DNA of 64,000 nucleotides from Symsagittifera roscoffensis (lineage: Eukaryota; Xenacoelomorpha; Acoela; Convolutidae), in NCBI RefSeq assembly GCF_963678635.1, contig NC_087063.1:9768386-9832385 (forward strand), written 5' to 3'. Of the stretch, positions 1 through 10,783 are shown in pieces. Within the stretch, counting starts at the first letter, position 1. Each line of letters opens with the position of its first letter. The position numbers were made by a program, and so were the translations under genes. The notes under the pieces are model-generated. The model ran no database searches. It had not been told where the DNA came from and saw only the letters and a list, made by a program, of their open reading frames with translations.

Positions 1-560
1 CATGATTAGCATGAAATTCAGTTGGAATGAACATTTTAACGATGTAAGAACAGCTTCCTTAGAAACCGGAAAAAAGTTCAGTGAAATGAGACCTGAAAAA
101 GCGGGCAAGAAATTACAATCGAGGCTTTAAGGATCGATCGAGCCGAAAAAAAACTCACTTTTAATGTAAAAATAAAATTCACCAAGGTGACAACTTCACA
201 AAAAAATTGGATGATTATGGAAAAAGTTAGCAGTTGCTTCCGTGCCAAAAATGTAGTTTATCTTTCAAAAGACAAATGTGCGCTCAATCTCCTTAACTCA
301 ACAAATATGAAGGTTCAAGAAGATCAAATTGATGAGAGCATTTATCGGAAAAAACTCATCATAATCTCTATCAAGCATAAACATCGTAAGCTTCAATCAC
401 CAGCTTGTTTCAGTACAAATCGGCGCAAGCTAGCCACAAGAACCGGTCGGTAATGTCCTTGAGACAATTTGCTCTTTTTGGCGGTCAGCCTCAATCAAGG
501 CTGGACCGAATTAGATTAAAAAACAGTTAAAATAGGATATAACCCCCGTTTTTAGTATAT
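1..560. other. Unassigned left edge
   Basis: A+T-rich sequence without a convincing gene. An 88-codon plus-strand frame at 187-453 has no recognisable domain and no splice context that I trust. The neighbouring BEL/Pao element is transcribed leftwards, so its 3' LTR would be expected here, but no paired copy is available for comparison and I cannot delimit one. Confidence 0.4.
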
Positions 561-566
561 TAACAC

Positions 567-655
567 ATGGGCAAGTGGGGGACTCGAACCTACGTCAACT
601 GTTATGTCACACATATAATCGGCGTTAGCTTAGGCCACTCAGCCATCTGTGCTTG
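567..655 (-). other. tRNA-like sequence (pseudo-tRNA or SINE head)
   Basis: Read on the minus strand, this ~88-base stretch has a class-II (Leu/Ser-like) tRNA layout. It has a D-arm motif 'TGGCTGAGTGGCCTAAG' resembling an internal A box, and 'GTAGGTTCGAGTCCCC' resembling a T arm and B box. The acceptor, anticodon and T stems do not pair well, so it is not a functional tRNA gene by inspection. It may be a decayed tRNA or the tRNA-derived head of a SINE. Confidence 0.35.
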
Positions 656-656
656 T

Positions 657-722
657 TTTTATATGCATTTATACTCTGTTTTATATGCATCTATACTCTG
701 TTTTATATGCATCTATACTCTA
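657..722. repeat. 22-bp minisatellite, three units
   Basis: Three head-to-tail copies of a 22-base unit, ttttatatgcatctatactctg. The first copy carries one C-to-T change and the last one ends in A. The array overlaps the last few codons and stop region of the decayed BEL/Pao frame (minus strand), so the apparent C-terminal residues of that frame come from the repeat. Confidence 0.85.
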
Positions 723-1878
723 CATTTGCATTGCAACAACATTGCTTAACGGTCGGCCGAATGACTTCACGGGTTGCGGTCTGAACAAAGGCGGATCGAG
801 CGCAACTGTCCTCTCCGTAGTTTAGCTTGACGATTCGGGCGAGAGGGTAGAACCCACGCGGGTTATTGGGCTCAATCACCCACGCGAGATCGCCTGTTTT
901 AAGAGTGAAGTCAGAATGAGTGTGCCACTTGGCATGCTTATTCAGCGAGGGAACATTTTCGCGAAGCCAACGAGACCAAATCGAGTTAGCATATGACTGC
1001 GCTCGCACGTTCCTTTTCTTGTGGTCGAAGTGCTCCCCAGAAAAAAGCGAAGGAAAGCTTGTGGTATGTTGTCCAAGCAAAAGGTGGTTTGGGGTTAACG
1101 CTTCTAACTCACGTGAATCAGTACTAACGGGAGTGATTGGCCTCGAATTTAAAGCCTGCTCAACTAGGCAGAGTGTTGTTCCTAACACCTCTTCGGTGAC
1201 TCGCCTACTGCCTAGTATGTCGTACGGCACGCGCTTTACGCTTCGGACGAGGGGCTCCCAGGAGCCGCCATGATGGGGTGCGCCTGGCGGGTTAAATTTC
1301 CAAGTAACACCTATGTGTGCAAAAAGAGTCGGAGCCATGCCGCTCCAGCTCTTGATGCAGGCAAGTAGTTCCTTTTCCGCACCAACGAAGTTCGTTCCGT
1401 TATCCGACCAGATTGTGCTTGGTGTACCACGACGCACAATGAACCGTTCAATTTTCATGAAACAAGAACAGGCTTCCAGAAATGGTACAATCTCAAGGAG
1501 TACAGCCCTGGTGAGGCAAGTAAAAATAAATCCCCATCTTTTTTCAGTGTTTCTGCGAACCGGAAAGTAAAGCGGTTCAAAGTAATGATTAAAAGGTGGT
1601 TGCTTATATCCAAGACGTTCTACAGGTAAATCGGACATAATTGGCCGGATGGTACTTGCTTTGCGTTTACGGCATGTTAACCATTGATTTTCGATAGACC
1701 GAAGTAGTTGACGCAGCACAAGTATTGCATATTTCATATTTAAAACGGAGAGCATGTAATCTAAACCTCGATGAAAATGCTTGTTGTGGAGGCTGCGGGC
1801 CAACAAACGAACCAGGGTATGTCGGGCGTCGAGTAATATTGGGTGCTTAGTATCATACTTGGTATTCACTAAGCGCAC
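703..1878 (-). pseudogene. BEL/Pao retrotransposon integrase with C-terminal DUF5641-like region
   Basis: A 391-codon open frame encodes the integrase half of a BEL/Pao polyprotein. In order it shows: a degenerate HHCC zinc region ('HNKHFHRGLDYM' then 'WLTCRKRKAS', with the first expected Cys missing); the core, where the first catalytic Asp region is eroded ('NHYFEPLYF'); an intact second block 'STIWSDNGTNFVGAEKE'; and the Glu block 'APHHGGSWEPLVRSVKR'. It continues into the conserved BEL tail ('ALNSRPITPVS', 'LTPNHLLLGQ', 'SDFTLKTGDLAWVIEPNNPRG'). Integrase inserts the cDNA copy into host DNA. With the first Asp and a zinc ligand lost, it is probably inactive. The same reading continues upstream in other frames to about 2804. 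The BEL/Pao assignment is confident. Confidence 0.88.
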
Positions 1879-2804
1879 GATCCGTCCGGTGGAATGGATG
1901 ATACCAGCGGGACCAATTAATGCGAGTATGTAGCAATTTTACTACTGTTCTTCATAGGTTTGCCAGCGGTGAGTGTTTTTAACTCAACGGGGAAGGATTC
2001 CATCTGAGCAAGATGAATCACTTTGCTTTTTGCAATATCAAGTTCAGTGGGGTCGGTGATTCGTAAGTCCTTACCGCAAAAATGCTTATGTGAAGGCAGC
2101 ATCGTCAACATGAAAGCGACTACTCGCTTACATCTCGTAAAGGAACTGAACCTTTCCCAATTGAACCCGTGTTTGGGATGTTTGATGGATATGACATCGA
2201 TGACGAAGGAAGATGATGTCTCCAAGCAATTATCAACATCACAAGAAGGACCCTTCAAACGAACTTTGTTGACTACACGTTTGTCGGGTATAAACGGCCA
2301 ATCAGTAGTCCTGAGAATGCTAGGCCCAATAACCCAGCTGTTATCCTTGAGGGCTTCCAAAAAAATCCCCCGCGTACCGGTATCAGCTGTGTTATCGCCG
2401 CTCAGAACATGGTGCCACTCATCAATAGTGGTCGATTCGAGGATTTCGACGACACGATTAGCGACAAATACAGGTAATTTTTTAGTGGAGTTTAGTCACT
2501 GCAAAATTGTAGTACTACCTGTCCACATGTAGACATGATTAATGCAGACAGGAAGAGCGGTCAGTATATCATCTTTCAGTCGTGTGGCGAGCAGAGTAGC
2601 TTGAAGCTCTAGCTTCGGTAAAGATAGCGCTTTCATGGGCGCAACGCGAGCTTTACCAAAAATGAAGGATATTTGAAATTTGTGCGAAATCGCGAGTCGC
2701 ACACGCAAAAATCCAACCGCACAGAAAACGTCCTGCAAGCTATCACTGCTAAAATTATATATGTAAAAAATAGCCCTTTTCTTCTCAACCACCAAAATTT
2801 CCAA
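1879..2804 (-). pseudogene. BEL/Pao pol: RNase H and pre-integrase segment, broken
   Basis: This is the upstream continuation of the BEL/Pao pol in shifted frames. The piece at 2496-2804 contains the hallmark RNase H block 'ALSLPKLELQATLLATRL' followed by 'YMWTGSTTILQ', in which Gly stands where an acidic residue is expected before 'STT'. The piece at 1917-2360 holds the linker between RNase H and integrase ('LKDNSWVIGPSILRTTDWPF', 'HLAQMESFPVELKTL'). Between them a stop follows the 'TTILQ' block, and at least one further frameshift occurs near 1900. Reverse transcriptase, protease and gag are absent on the far side (2805-3340), so this is a 5'-truncated relic. Confidence 0.85.
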
Positions 2805-3328
2805 AGTAAAAACTATCTAGCCATCTACAAAAAATTACATTTCTGATATTTAATTCCAAGTGAAAAATTTAAAATTGATTTTTATGGCTAAAATCACCCA
2901 ATGCAGATTATCTGCGGGGTAATTGCCAGTTACACTCTGGTTTTTTTTATGGCAAAAAATCTTTGGTTAGTGTTTCGGATGAAACACAAAACTTCGAAAC
3001 AAAACTTTGTTGTATTTTCATTTATGTATATCATACAATTTCATGGTATGGAAAAAAATTTTATCGTACAATTTTATAGTATGAAAAAAATGCTTATCAT
3101 GCTATTTTCATACAATTTTGGGAATAAAAAGACTGATGAAAAAGCTCAAATTTTAATTCCAGAGTAAGGAAAAAATGCTTGTTATAAAATTTCATAGTAT
3201 GAAAAAAATGGTTGTACAGCTATTTTATTACATTTATTTTTGCTCTATGAAATTGTATGAAAGAGTATGATAAGTAATTTTTTTCATAAATGAAAATTGT
3301 TTGAAAAGCTTTTTTTGTCAACCCGGGT
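2805..3328. repeat. MITE-like A+T-rich repeat ending in CCCGGG
   Basis: Noncoding. It contains several partly palindromic repeats around 'atgcttatcatgctattttcatac' and ends near 3317-3328 with 'gtcaacccgggtc'. The same words occur in the complete element at 24057-24320, whose left terminus reads tcccgggttgacgtcc, so this is probably a fragment or variant of the same family. I could not define its left end. Confidence 0.5.
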
Positions 3329-3439
3329 CTTTGTGAAATGTTTAAATAAAGCAGGGATTTTCTTAAAGTTACATTTTTCTCATCTAATTTTCTAATCAGA
3401 AATTACCAAAATCCAGGCTTTTTTTTAGCTATAAACAAA

Positions 3440-3520
3440 TCTCAGACTGGGACTCGAACCCGCGACCTCCTATTTTACAGGCTGATTTTCTAACCGTTTG
3501 GACAGTTTTCCTGTTAATGA
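3440..3520 (-). other. Second tRNA-like sequence
   Basis: On the minus strand this resembles a tRNA. It has a D-arm-like 'TGTCCAAACGGTTAG', an anticodon-arm-like 'CCTGTAAAATAGG' and a strong T-arm/B-box match 'GCGGGTTCGAGTCCC'. The acceptor stem does not close and the T stem pairs only over three bases. A decayed tRNA or SINE head is more likely than a live gene. The rest of 3341-3960 shows no recognisable gene. Confidence 0.35.
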
Positions 3521-3964
3521 ATGATAGTTTTAGCCTTGTAATCCGAAGCAACTCTTGTTATAACAAGCGCTAATTTGCACTGCGAAATGTTTCCTCAACC
3601 GCGAGTTGCACACAGACCAACAGAGCTCAAGGTAGACCTCGAGACACCGACCCTTAAAACGAGAGACATAGAATTTAATCATTTCAACTCTTCTCGATTA
3701 CGCATATTACACATTCTCGATATTCGAAATCTCGTTATTTTCGAATCTCACTGTCGCGTAGGTTGTTAATCTCCATGCGTTTCAATTCAAAATTAAGCTT
3801 CCAAACTTTGTTTCCAAAGAAATTTCACCTTCTGAAAATAGGTTATTGCGCTTTTTTGTTTTTTGTTTCAACACATTCCGTGGTCGAAATACTCTGTGCT
3901 ATTACCATGCAACCGGACCCATCTGTTTCATGTATGATTATTAATTTAAATTTCTAAAACCTAC

Positions 3965-6256
3965 GCCTTCAAATGCTTCAAACACGTCTGAGTAGGTGAC
4001 AGAGTAGTTGTAGGTCATCGGACCGGACTCGATCTCAGATCGAATCATAACCGAGAGGAAATATCCGAACAGCCAGCCCTGCGGGCCATCGACTCTTCAC
4101 AACTCGGCGAAGTCCTCGTGCTGACTGTTCCGGTCCACAGGCTGAAGGAGATGGTCAATCAATCGAGCTGTAGAAGAAAGAAAAAACGGATAATCAGTTA
4201 ATTTGAAATGCGAGTTTTTATTTAGGGAAAAATAAACTAGTCGCTTAGTTTCAAAGACTCCATACAAGCCCATTGTCAACTGGCGCCTCAAATAGCAGAA
4301 TAAATTAGAACAATTAAGTCTCAATCATAAGAGTATACCGGTTGCTGTGCGAGTAGCTCAGAACGTTCCGACCAAATTGATTTACGAAAAACATTTCAAA
4401 AAATCCAAATTTAATTAAAAAATTTTCAAAAAAATCGAACTTGCATTTTTTTTCATTTTCAGTTCAAAAAAATTGTTGACCTAGGACAAAAATCAACATA
4501 CTGTAGTTAAATTATCTTAATTTAGAATAACAATTAGGAGGTCAGTCCCCATCAAACTTCGTCTAAACTAGTCTGAAAACCAAAAAATATGACCAAATTT
4601 TATCGACAATATGATTTCAATATGATACCCCAGTTGACCAGATTTAATTGTTTCTGCAGAAAGAAATCGCAATTGTTTCCGTCTTTGCAGCTTTTCTGAT
4701 ATGGTTCCCATTCGTTTTTGAACAACTGGTGCAAGTTTCCGAATGATGCCTTGCTCATACTCATTCGGCCAGCGCCGCCCAGTTCAATGATTATTAGACT
4801 TCCCGTTTCGTTGTAGCAACACTGATTGGACACGTAAATAATTTGATTATAGTTCTGGTCATGACAGGGAATGGAAGGCGAGCGAATGCAGAAGTCGGCT
4901 CCTGGGTTGTAGTCACAGCTTCGGGCATCACAAACACCATTAGGGTTAGAGGGCATGTGTGGTTGTTGGTTGCAGCAAGAGTCATAGAACCAGCTCCGAG
5001 GACCATTTTGCACCTCCTCATGAGCCCAGAAGTTGTCATTGAGAGAAGGGTCCTGTCTTGGGTTGTTCACAAGACATGCATGCAGTGCCTCAAGATCACC
5101 CGTGCACACTGTCAAATCACGGTCCAATTGACCAGTCAGCCAATCTTGACAGTTTGTTTCTTTCTTTCTCGTGACGATGCTGACAAATTTACCAGCGAAA
5201 AAGTTAAGGTGAAATCAGTTTTAGTCACTTTAACAAAAAACTAATAGCTCACAAAGAACCGACATTTTCAGTTATTACAAAAAGTCGAATTCCATTTAAT
5301 ATTTTTCTCGACACTGGTAAATTTCTTGAGACAATAAATAAGAAGCTCGAGCCACGACAGCAAATCCTTATATGAAACCATTTGACCAACTGTGAAATTT
5401 ACTAGTAAACATGAACCTTTTCTCTTGTAACGAACCTTGATTTGAATGCAGCTCGAGTCGAACTAAATCAGCGCTGGTGTTGAATTTGTGGGTGAAACTG
5501 GTGTTACTTTCTTCCAGGTTCACGTTGAAATCAGCAAAACTCTTGTACCCCACCTGGGAACCTACAATAATGAAAGTCATAAAAGAAAACTAATCTATTT
5601 CAGATTCAAGCGATTGCGAACAAATAAGATACTGTTTTTGTACTCAATTTTGAGAGTTTTTAATAATAACTGTGAATCAGATAAGTTGCTTGTTTCCGGG
5701 TGATTCATGGAAAAACTTCGCAACAAGCCGTTATAGGAGAACTCGTTGACAATCAGAGTTGTAGTCTCATTGATGGTCACATCAGGCCAGGCGACTTGAA
5801 CTGCACTGTCGCTTAGGTAGTCGATCTGCAGCGGACCGTCGACCTGTTCGTCTGTGAAGGAAATCGTACCGTCGATCTTTTTCTCGACTCCCCCAACTGC
5901 AATGCTTACCTGGGCCACTTCGTTCACGCCCCAGATTACCGGCACGGGTACGATTAACATAACATCGTCATAGTTGTACTCGGCTTCAATCGTCTTGGTG
6001 AACGAACTGCCAATCAAAGTGACGTTGATGAGTTGGTCGTCGCCAATGATCCCGGTGCACTGAATTGACACCTCCCGCACGCTGCCGGGACCCGAGAAGA
6101 TAGGGAGAGACCAGAGCTCGAAGTAGGCTCCATGACAGAAAGAAACCAGGTGTGGGGGGATGCGAATGAAAGGTTCCTCGTATCCCTGGTTGACCTCGTA
6201 GATCCAAAGACCTGGAATCCCGACATTGCTTGTCTCAACACCCTTTTGGGCCCAAT
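3965..6256 (-). pseudogene. Mesh/mucin-4-like surface protein, four exons (NIDO end, E-set, AMOP, next domain)
   Basis: Four minus-strand exons fit one gene. Exon A, 6256-5633: ends a NIDO domain ('ETSNVGIPGLWIYEVN') and enters an Ig-like E-set region. Exon B, 5561-5436. Exon C, 5192-4629: AMOP domain, with 'NCQDWLTGQLDRDL', a Cys-rich core, 'SNQCCYNETGSLI' and 'FKNEWEPYQKSC'. Exon D, 4167-3965: acceptor tttcttctacag. Introns A/B, B/C and C/D are all phase 1 and keep one reading frame. The order NIDO, E-set, AMOP matches Mesh (septate-junction protein) and mucin-4-like proteins, where a von Willebrand D domain normally follows. Oddities: the acceptor of exon C reads TG instead of AG, and exon D has an in-frame TGA, so this copy may be damaged. 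The 5' exons (signal peptide, most of NIDO) are not seen; the repeat array begins directly upstream. Confidence 0.72.
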
Positions 6257-9200
6257 CTGGAGATAATTGTTCTCTAGTGAATTCAATTTTCTAGATAAAT
6301 AAAATTTTGGATGGTTTTCTTGTTTTATACCCTCCAATGCAAACTGTCTAGCATAAAAACTGACGTCAGCTGTTTTTTTTCGGATTTTACGCAGACAGAG
6401 TCGGTTTCCTACTCAGTTCGTGTTCCATTTTTCAGTATGAAATTCAGTCCGGACAAACTCGTTACACTTTTTCAAATGATACAGTGTTCAATAAGGCTTG
6501 AGTAGTTTTTTTTGTAAACTTCGAGAACCACTCGGTCAAGCGAAGCAATCTAACTTTTTTCTTTTCTTTGAAAATGAAATAATTTCAAAACTTTGTTACG
6601 TCCGATTTAAGACTCAGTCCGCTGAATGAGACGTTCTAGCCTTAAACTTTTCGGTTTTAGAAAAAACAACACCCTTGTCCTTCAAATGTACAGTTTTCTT
6701 CATTCAGTTTTGATTAAACTTGATGCACATTTCATCACCCGCGCACAGTGACAAATCATGGTCCAATTGACCATTCAGCCAATCTTGACAGTTTGTTTCA
6801 TTCTTTCTCGTGACGATGCTGACAAATTTACCTGCAAAAAAAGTTTTTTTCTAGAGTTTCTTTCTCAATCTGGAGATAATTGTTCTCTAGAATTCAATTT
6901 TCTAGATAAATAAAACTTTGGACGATTTTCTTGTTTTATACCCTCCAATGCAAACTGTCTAGCATAAAAAAATGAAGTCAGCTGTTTTTTTTTCGGTTTT
7001 TACGCAGACAGATTCGGTTTCCTACTCAGTTCGTGTTCCATTTTTCAGTATGAAATTCAGTCCAGACAAACTCGTTACACTTTTTCAAATGATACAGTGT
7101 TCAATAAGGCTTGAGTAGTTTTTTTTGTAAACTTCGAGAACCACTCGGTCAAGCGAAGCAATCTAACTTTTTTCTTTTCTTTGAAAATGAAATAATTTCA
7201 AAACTTTGTTACGTCCGATTTAAGACTCAGTCCGCTGAATGAGACGTTCTAGCCTTAAACTTTTCGGTTTTAGAAAAAACAACACCCTTGTCCTTTAAAT
7301 GTACAGTTTTCTTCATTCAGTTTTGATTAAACTTGATGCACATTTTATCACCCGCGCACAGTGACAAATCTTGGTTCAATTGACCATTCAGCCAATCTTG
7401 ACAGTTTGTTTAAAACATTCTCGTGACGATGCTGACAAGTTAACCTGCAAAAAAAAAGTTTTTTTTTCTAGAGCTTCTTTCTCAATCTGGAGATAATTGT
7501 TCTCTAGAATTCAATTTTCTAGATAAATAAAACTTTGGACGATTTTCTTGTTTTATACCCTCCAATGCAAACTGTCTAGCATAAAAAAATGAAGTCAGCT
7601 GTTTTTTTTTCGGTTTTTACGCAGACAGATTCGGTTTCCTACTCAGTTCGTGTTCCGGTTTTCAGTATGAATTTCAGTCCAGACAAACTCGTTATACTTT
7701 TTCAAATGATACAGTGTTCAATAAGGCTTGAGTAGTTTTTTTGTAAACTTCGAGAACCAATCGGTCAAGCCAAGCAATCTTACTCTTTTCTTTTCTTTGA
7801 AAATGAAATAATTTCAAAACTTTGTTACGTCCGATTTCAGACTCAGTCCGCTGAATGAGACGTTCTAGCCTTAAACTTTTCGGTTTTAGAAAAAACAACA
7901 CCCTTGTCCTTTAAATGTACAGTTTTCTTCATTCAGTTTTGATTAAACTTGATGCACATTTTATCACCCGCGCACAGTGACAAATCTTGGTTCAATTGAC
8001 CATTCAGCCAATCTTGACAGTTTGTTTAAAACATTCTCGTGACGATGCTGACAAGTTAACCTGCAAAAAAAAAGTTTTTTTTCTAGAGCTTCTTTCTCAA
8101 TCTGGAGATAATTGTTCTCTAGAATTCAATTTTCTAGATAAATAAAACTTTGGACGATTTTCTTGTTTTATACCCTCCAATGCAAACTGTCTAGCATAAA
8201 AAAATGAAGTCAGCTGTTTTTTTTTCGGTTTTTACGCAGACAGATTCGGTTTCCTACTCAGTTCGTGTTCCGTTTTTCAGTATGAATTTCAGTCCAGACA
8301 AACTCGTTATACTTTTTCAAATGATACAGTGTTCAATAAGGCTTGAGTAGTTTTTTTGTAAACTTCGAGAACCAATCGGTCAAGCCAAGCAATCTTACTC
8401 TTTTCTTTTCTTTGAAAATGAAATAATTTCAAAACTTTGTTACGTCCGATTTCAGACTCAGTCCGCTGAATGAGACGTTCTAGCCTTAAACTTTTCGGTT
8501 TTAGAAAAAACAACACCCTTGTCCTTTAAATGTACAGTTTTCTTCATTCAGTTTTGATTAAACTTGATGCACATTTTATCACACGCGCACAGTGACAAAT
8601 CTTGGTTCAATTGACCATTCAGCCAATCTTGACAGTTTGTTTAAAACATTCTCGTGACGATGCTGACAAGTTAACCTGCAAAAAAAAAGTTTTTTTTTCT
8701 AGAGCTTCTTTCTCAATCTGGAGATAATTGTTCTCTAGAATTCAATTTTCTAGATAAATAAAACTTTGGACGATTTTCTTGTTTTATACCCTCCAATGCA
8801 AACTGTCTAGCATAAAAAAATGAAGTCAGCTGTTTTTTTTTCGGTTTTTACGCAGACAGATTCGGTTTCCTACTCAGTTCGTGTTCCGTTTTTCAGTATG
8901 AATTTCAGTCCAGACAAACTCGTTATACTTTTTCAAATGATACAGTGTTCAATAAGGCTTGAGTACTTTTTTTGTAAACTTCGAGAACCAATCGGTCAAG
9001 CCAAGCAATCTTACTCTTTTCTTTTCTTTGAAAATGAAATAATTTCAAAACTTTGTTACGTCCGATTTCAGACTCAGTCCGCTGAATGAGACGTTCTAGC
9101 CTTAAACTTTTCGGTTTTAGAAAAAACAACACCCTTGTCCATTAAATGTACAGTTTTCTTCCTTCAGTTTTGATTAAAATTGATGCACAGTTTATCACCC

Positions 9201-9773
9201 GCGCACAGTGTCAAATCATGGTTCAATTGACCATTCAGCCAATCTTGACAGTTTGTTTAAAACTTTCTCGTGACGATGCTGACAAATTAACCTGCAAAAA
9301 AAAAGTTTTTTTTCTAGAGCTTCTTTCTCAATCTGGAGATAATTGTTCTCTAGTGAAATCAATTTTCTAGATAAATAAAATTTTGGATGTTTTTCTTGTT
9401 TTATACCCTCCAATGCAAACTGTCTGGCATAAAAACTGACGTCAGCTGTTTTTTTTTCGGATTTTACGCAGAAAGAGTCGGTTTCCTACTCAATTTGTGT
9501 TTCGTTATTCAGTATGAAATTCAGTCCAGAAAAACTCGTTATACTTTTTCAAATGATACAGTGTTCGATAAGGCTTGAGTAGTTTTTTTGTAAACTTCGA
9601 GAACCACTCGGTCAAGCCAAGCAGTCTAACTCTTTTCTTTTCTTTGAGACTCAGTGCGCTGAATGAGACCTTCTAGCCCTAAACTTTTCGGTTTTAGAAA
9701 AAACAACACCCTTGTCCATTAAATGTACAGTTTTCTTCCTTCAGTTTTGATTAAACTTGCTGCACATTTTATC
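6257..9773. repeat. Tandem array of six ~615-bp units derived from the adjacent gene
   Basis: Using the word ctagataaat as a marker, units start at 6291, 6902, 7519, 8134, 8750 and 9367 (spacing 611-617 bp). The last unit has an internal deletion and stops at 9773. Each unit holds, on the minus strand, the end of the intron before exon A with its acceptor, then jumps to the intron before exon C, the acceptor ttttttgcag and about 90 bases of the AMOP exon, and then diverges. Only the unit nearest the gene keeps that exon piece open; the later units carry TAA just after the acceptor and again shortly downstream. Units 3-5 are nearly identical to each other. The 69-codon minus-strand frames inside are by-products of the repeat. 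Confidence 0.9.
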
Positions 9774-9836
9774 CGACGTTTATCTATCAGCTACAGGCAT
9801 GTGAAAGTCATCTTGATAGACTATTACCTGGCTGAG
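9774..9836 (-). pseudogene. Gypsy reverse transcriptase fragment with YxDD motif
   Basis: The minus strand encodes a short stretch with 'VIVYQDDFH'; the YQDD catalytic motif of reverse transcriptase lies at 9818-9807. It follows the MITE-interrupted RT segment at 10784-11495. Removing the MITE and one TA restores an unbroken reading frame across the junction. Downstream (towards 9774) the frame meets a stop, and the sequence then joins the tandem array. Confidence 0.7.
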
Positions 9837-9838
9837 TA

Positions 9839-10781
9839 CCCGCACCGAGCGCCCATGGATCATAATCGATTATATTGTCATAATATGGTCAGCATCTATA
9901 AAATGACAAAATAGTCGATTATAATCCATTAAAAATGAATTATAATCCTAATATTTTTTATCCCAATAAAATCCATTATAATTGATTGTAATCAATTATA
10001 ATGGATTTTTTCGAGGGGTTATTCATGAAATTTACAATTTTGTTCAAAATTATCTCATTTTCTGCTCAGTGTAGTTGCTAAGTGTTATGTTTCATAAAAC
10101 GTTACATTAAAGAAAAAAATTTATATATTTTTTGTCTCAACTTTTTCTAATTCATCGCAGTTTAACACTTCATTCCCCCCCAGCCAGGTAAGCCCGCAGT
10201 ACCGTGTTTACTACCACCCACCAGTTTACCCTGCCCCTTTAGCTGGGGGGGGGGGGGGTTAAGAACGCTTGAGGGGGCGAGGGGATGACCAGTTTAACCC
10301 CCCTCCCCCGGTTTATTTACCCCCACCACGTTCGGTTTATTTACCCCCCCCCCCCCAGATTTATTTAAACCCCCCCCCCCCGGTTTGAAGCTTGAGGGGG
10401 CGAGGGGACGAAGTTGAGACATGGCATTTAGTAAAAGACAGGGTATAAAATCCGCAAACTTCTCGCAAAATTTGCAAAGTTTTGCAAAAATAATCGAATT
10501 TAGTTCTAAAAACGAAATGAATCTAATCAATTATAATGGATTATCATGGATTTTCATTTCAAAATAATCAATTATAATGGATTATCTTGGCAAAAATAAT
10601 CGATTTCAGTGACAAAAATAATGGATTATAATGGATTATATTTGTTCAAAAATAATCGATTATAATGAATATATAATCGATTTCGTGGTCCGAATTTTAC
10701 ATCCGTAATGGATTATAATCGATTATTTTTGTCTCAGGAATCCATTATAATTGATGAGAATCCATGGGCGCTCGGTGCGGG
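9839..10781. mobile_element. TA-flanked MITE with terminal inverted repeats and C/G-tract core
   Basis: The left end, CCCGCACCGAGCGCCCATGGAT, is repeated inverted at the right end (atccatgggcgctcggtgcggg) and the element is bordered by TA on both sides (9837-9838 and 10782-10783). This fits Tc1/mariner-type TA target duplication. The interior carries no gene. It is filled with near-palindromic words of the type ataatcgattataatggatt and has long G and C homopolymers around 10245-10390. It sits inside the reverse-transcriptase frame of the minus-strand gypsy element. Similar A+T words recur at 22.99-25.27 kb and 45.3-46.4 kb. Confidence 0.85.
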
Positions 10782-10783
10782 TA

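Noticed and set aside
920-1570. Plus-strand ORFs of 117 and 85 codons
   Set aside because: Antisense to the BEL/Pao integrase, which has clear domain motifs on the minus strand.
7692-9132. Three 69-codon minus-strand ORFs with almost identical sequence as a gene family
   Set aside because: They repeat exactly with the ~615-bp tandem unit, overlap noncoding intron-derived sequence, and lack the conserved exon part; they are by-products of the array.
10230-10400. CRISPR-like or regulatory G/C array
   Set aside because: Simple homopolymer tracts in the core of a MITE in a eukaryotic context; no repeat-spacer structure.
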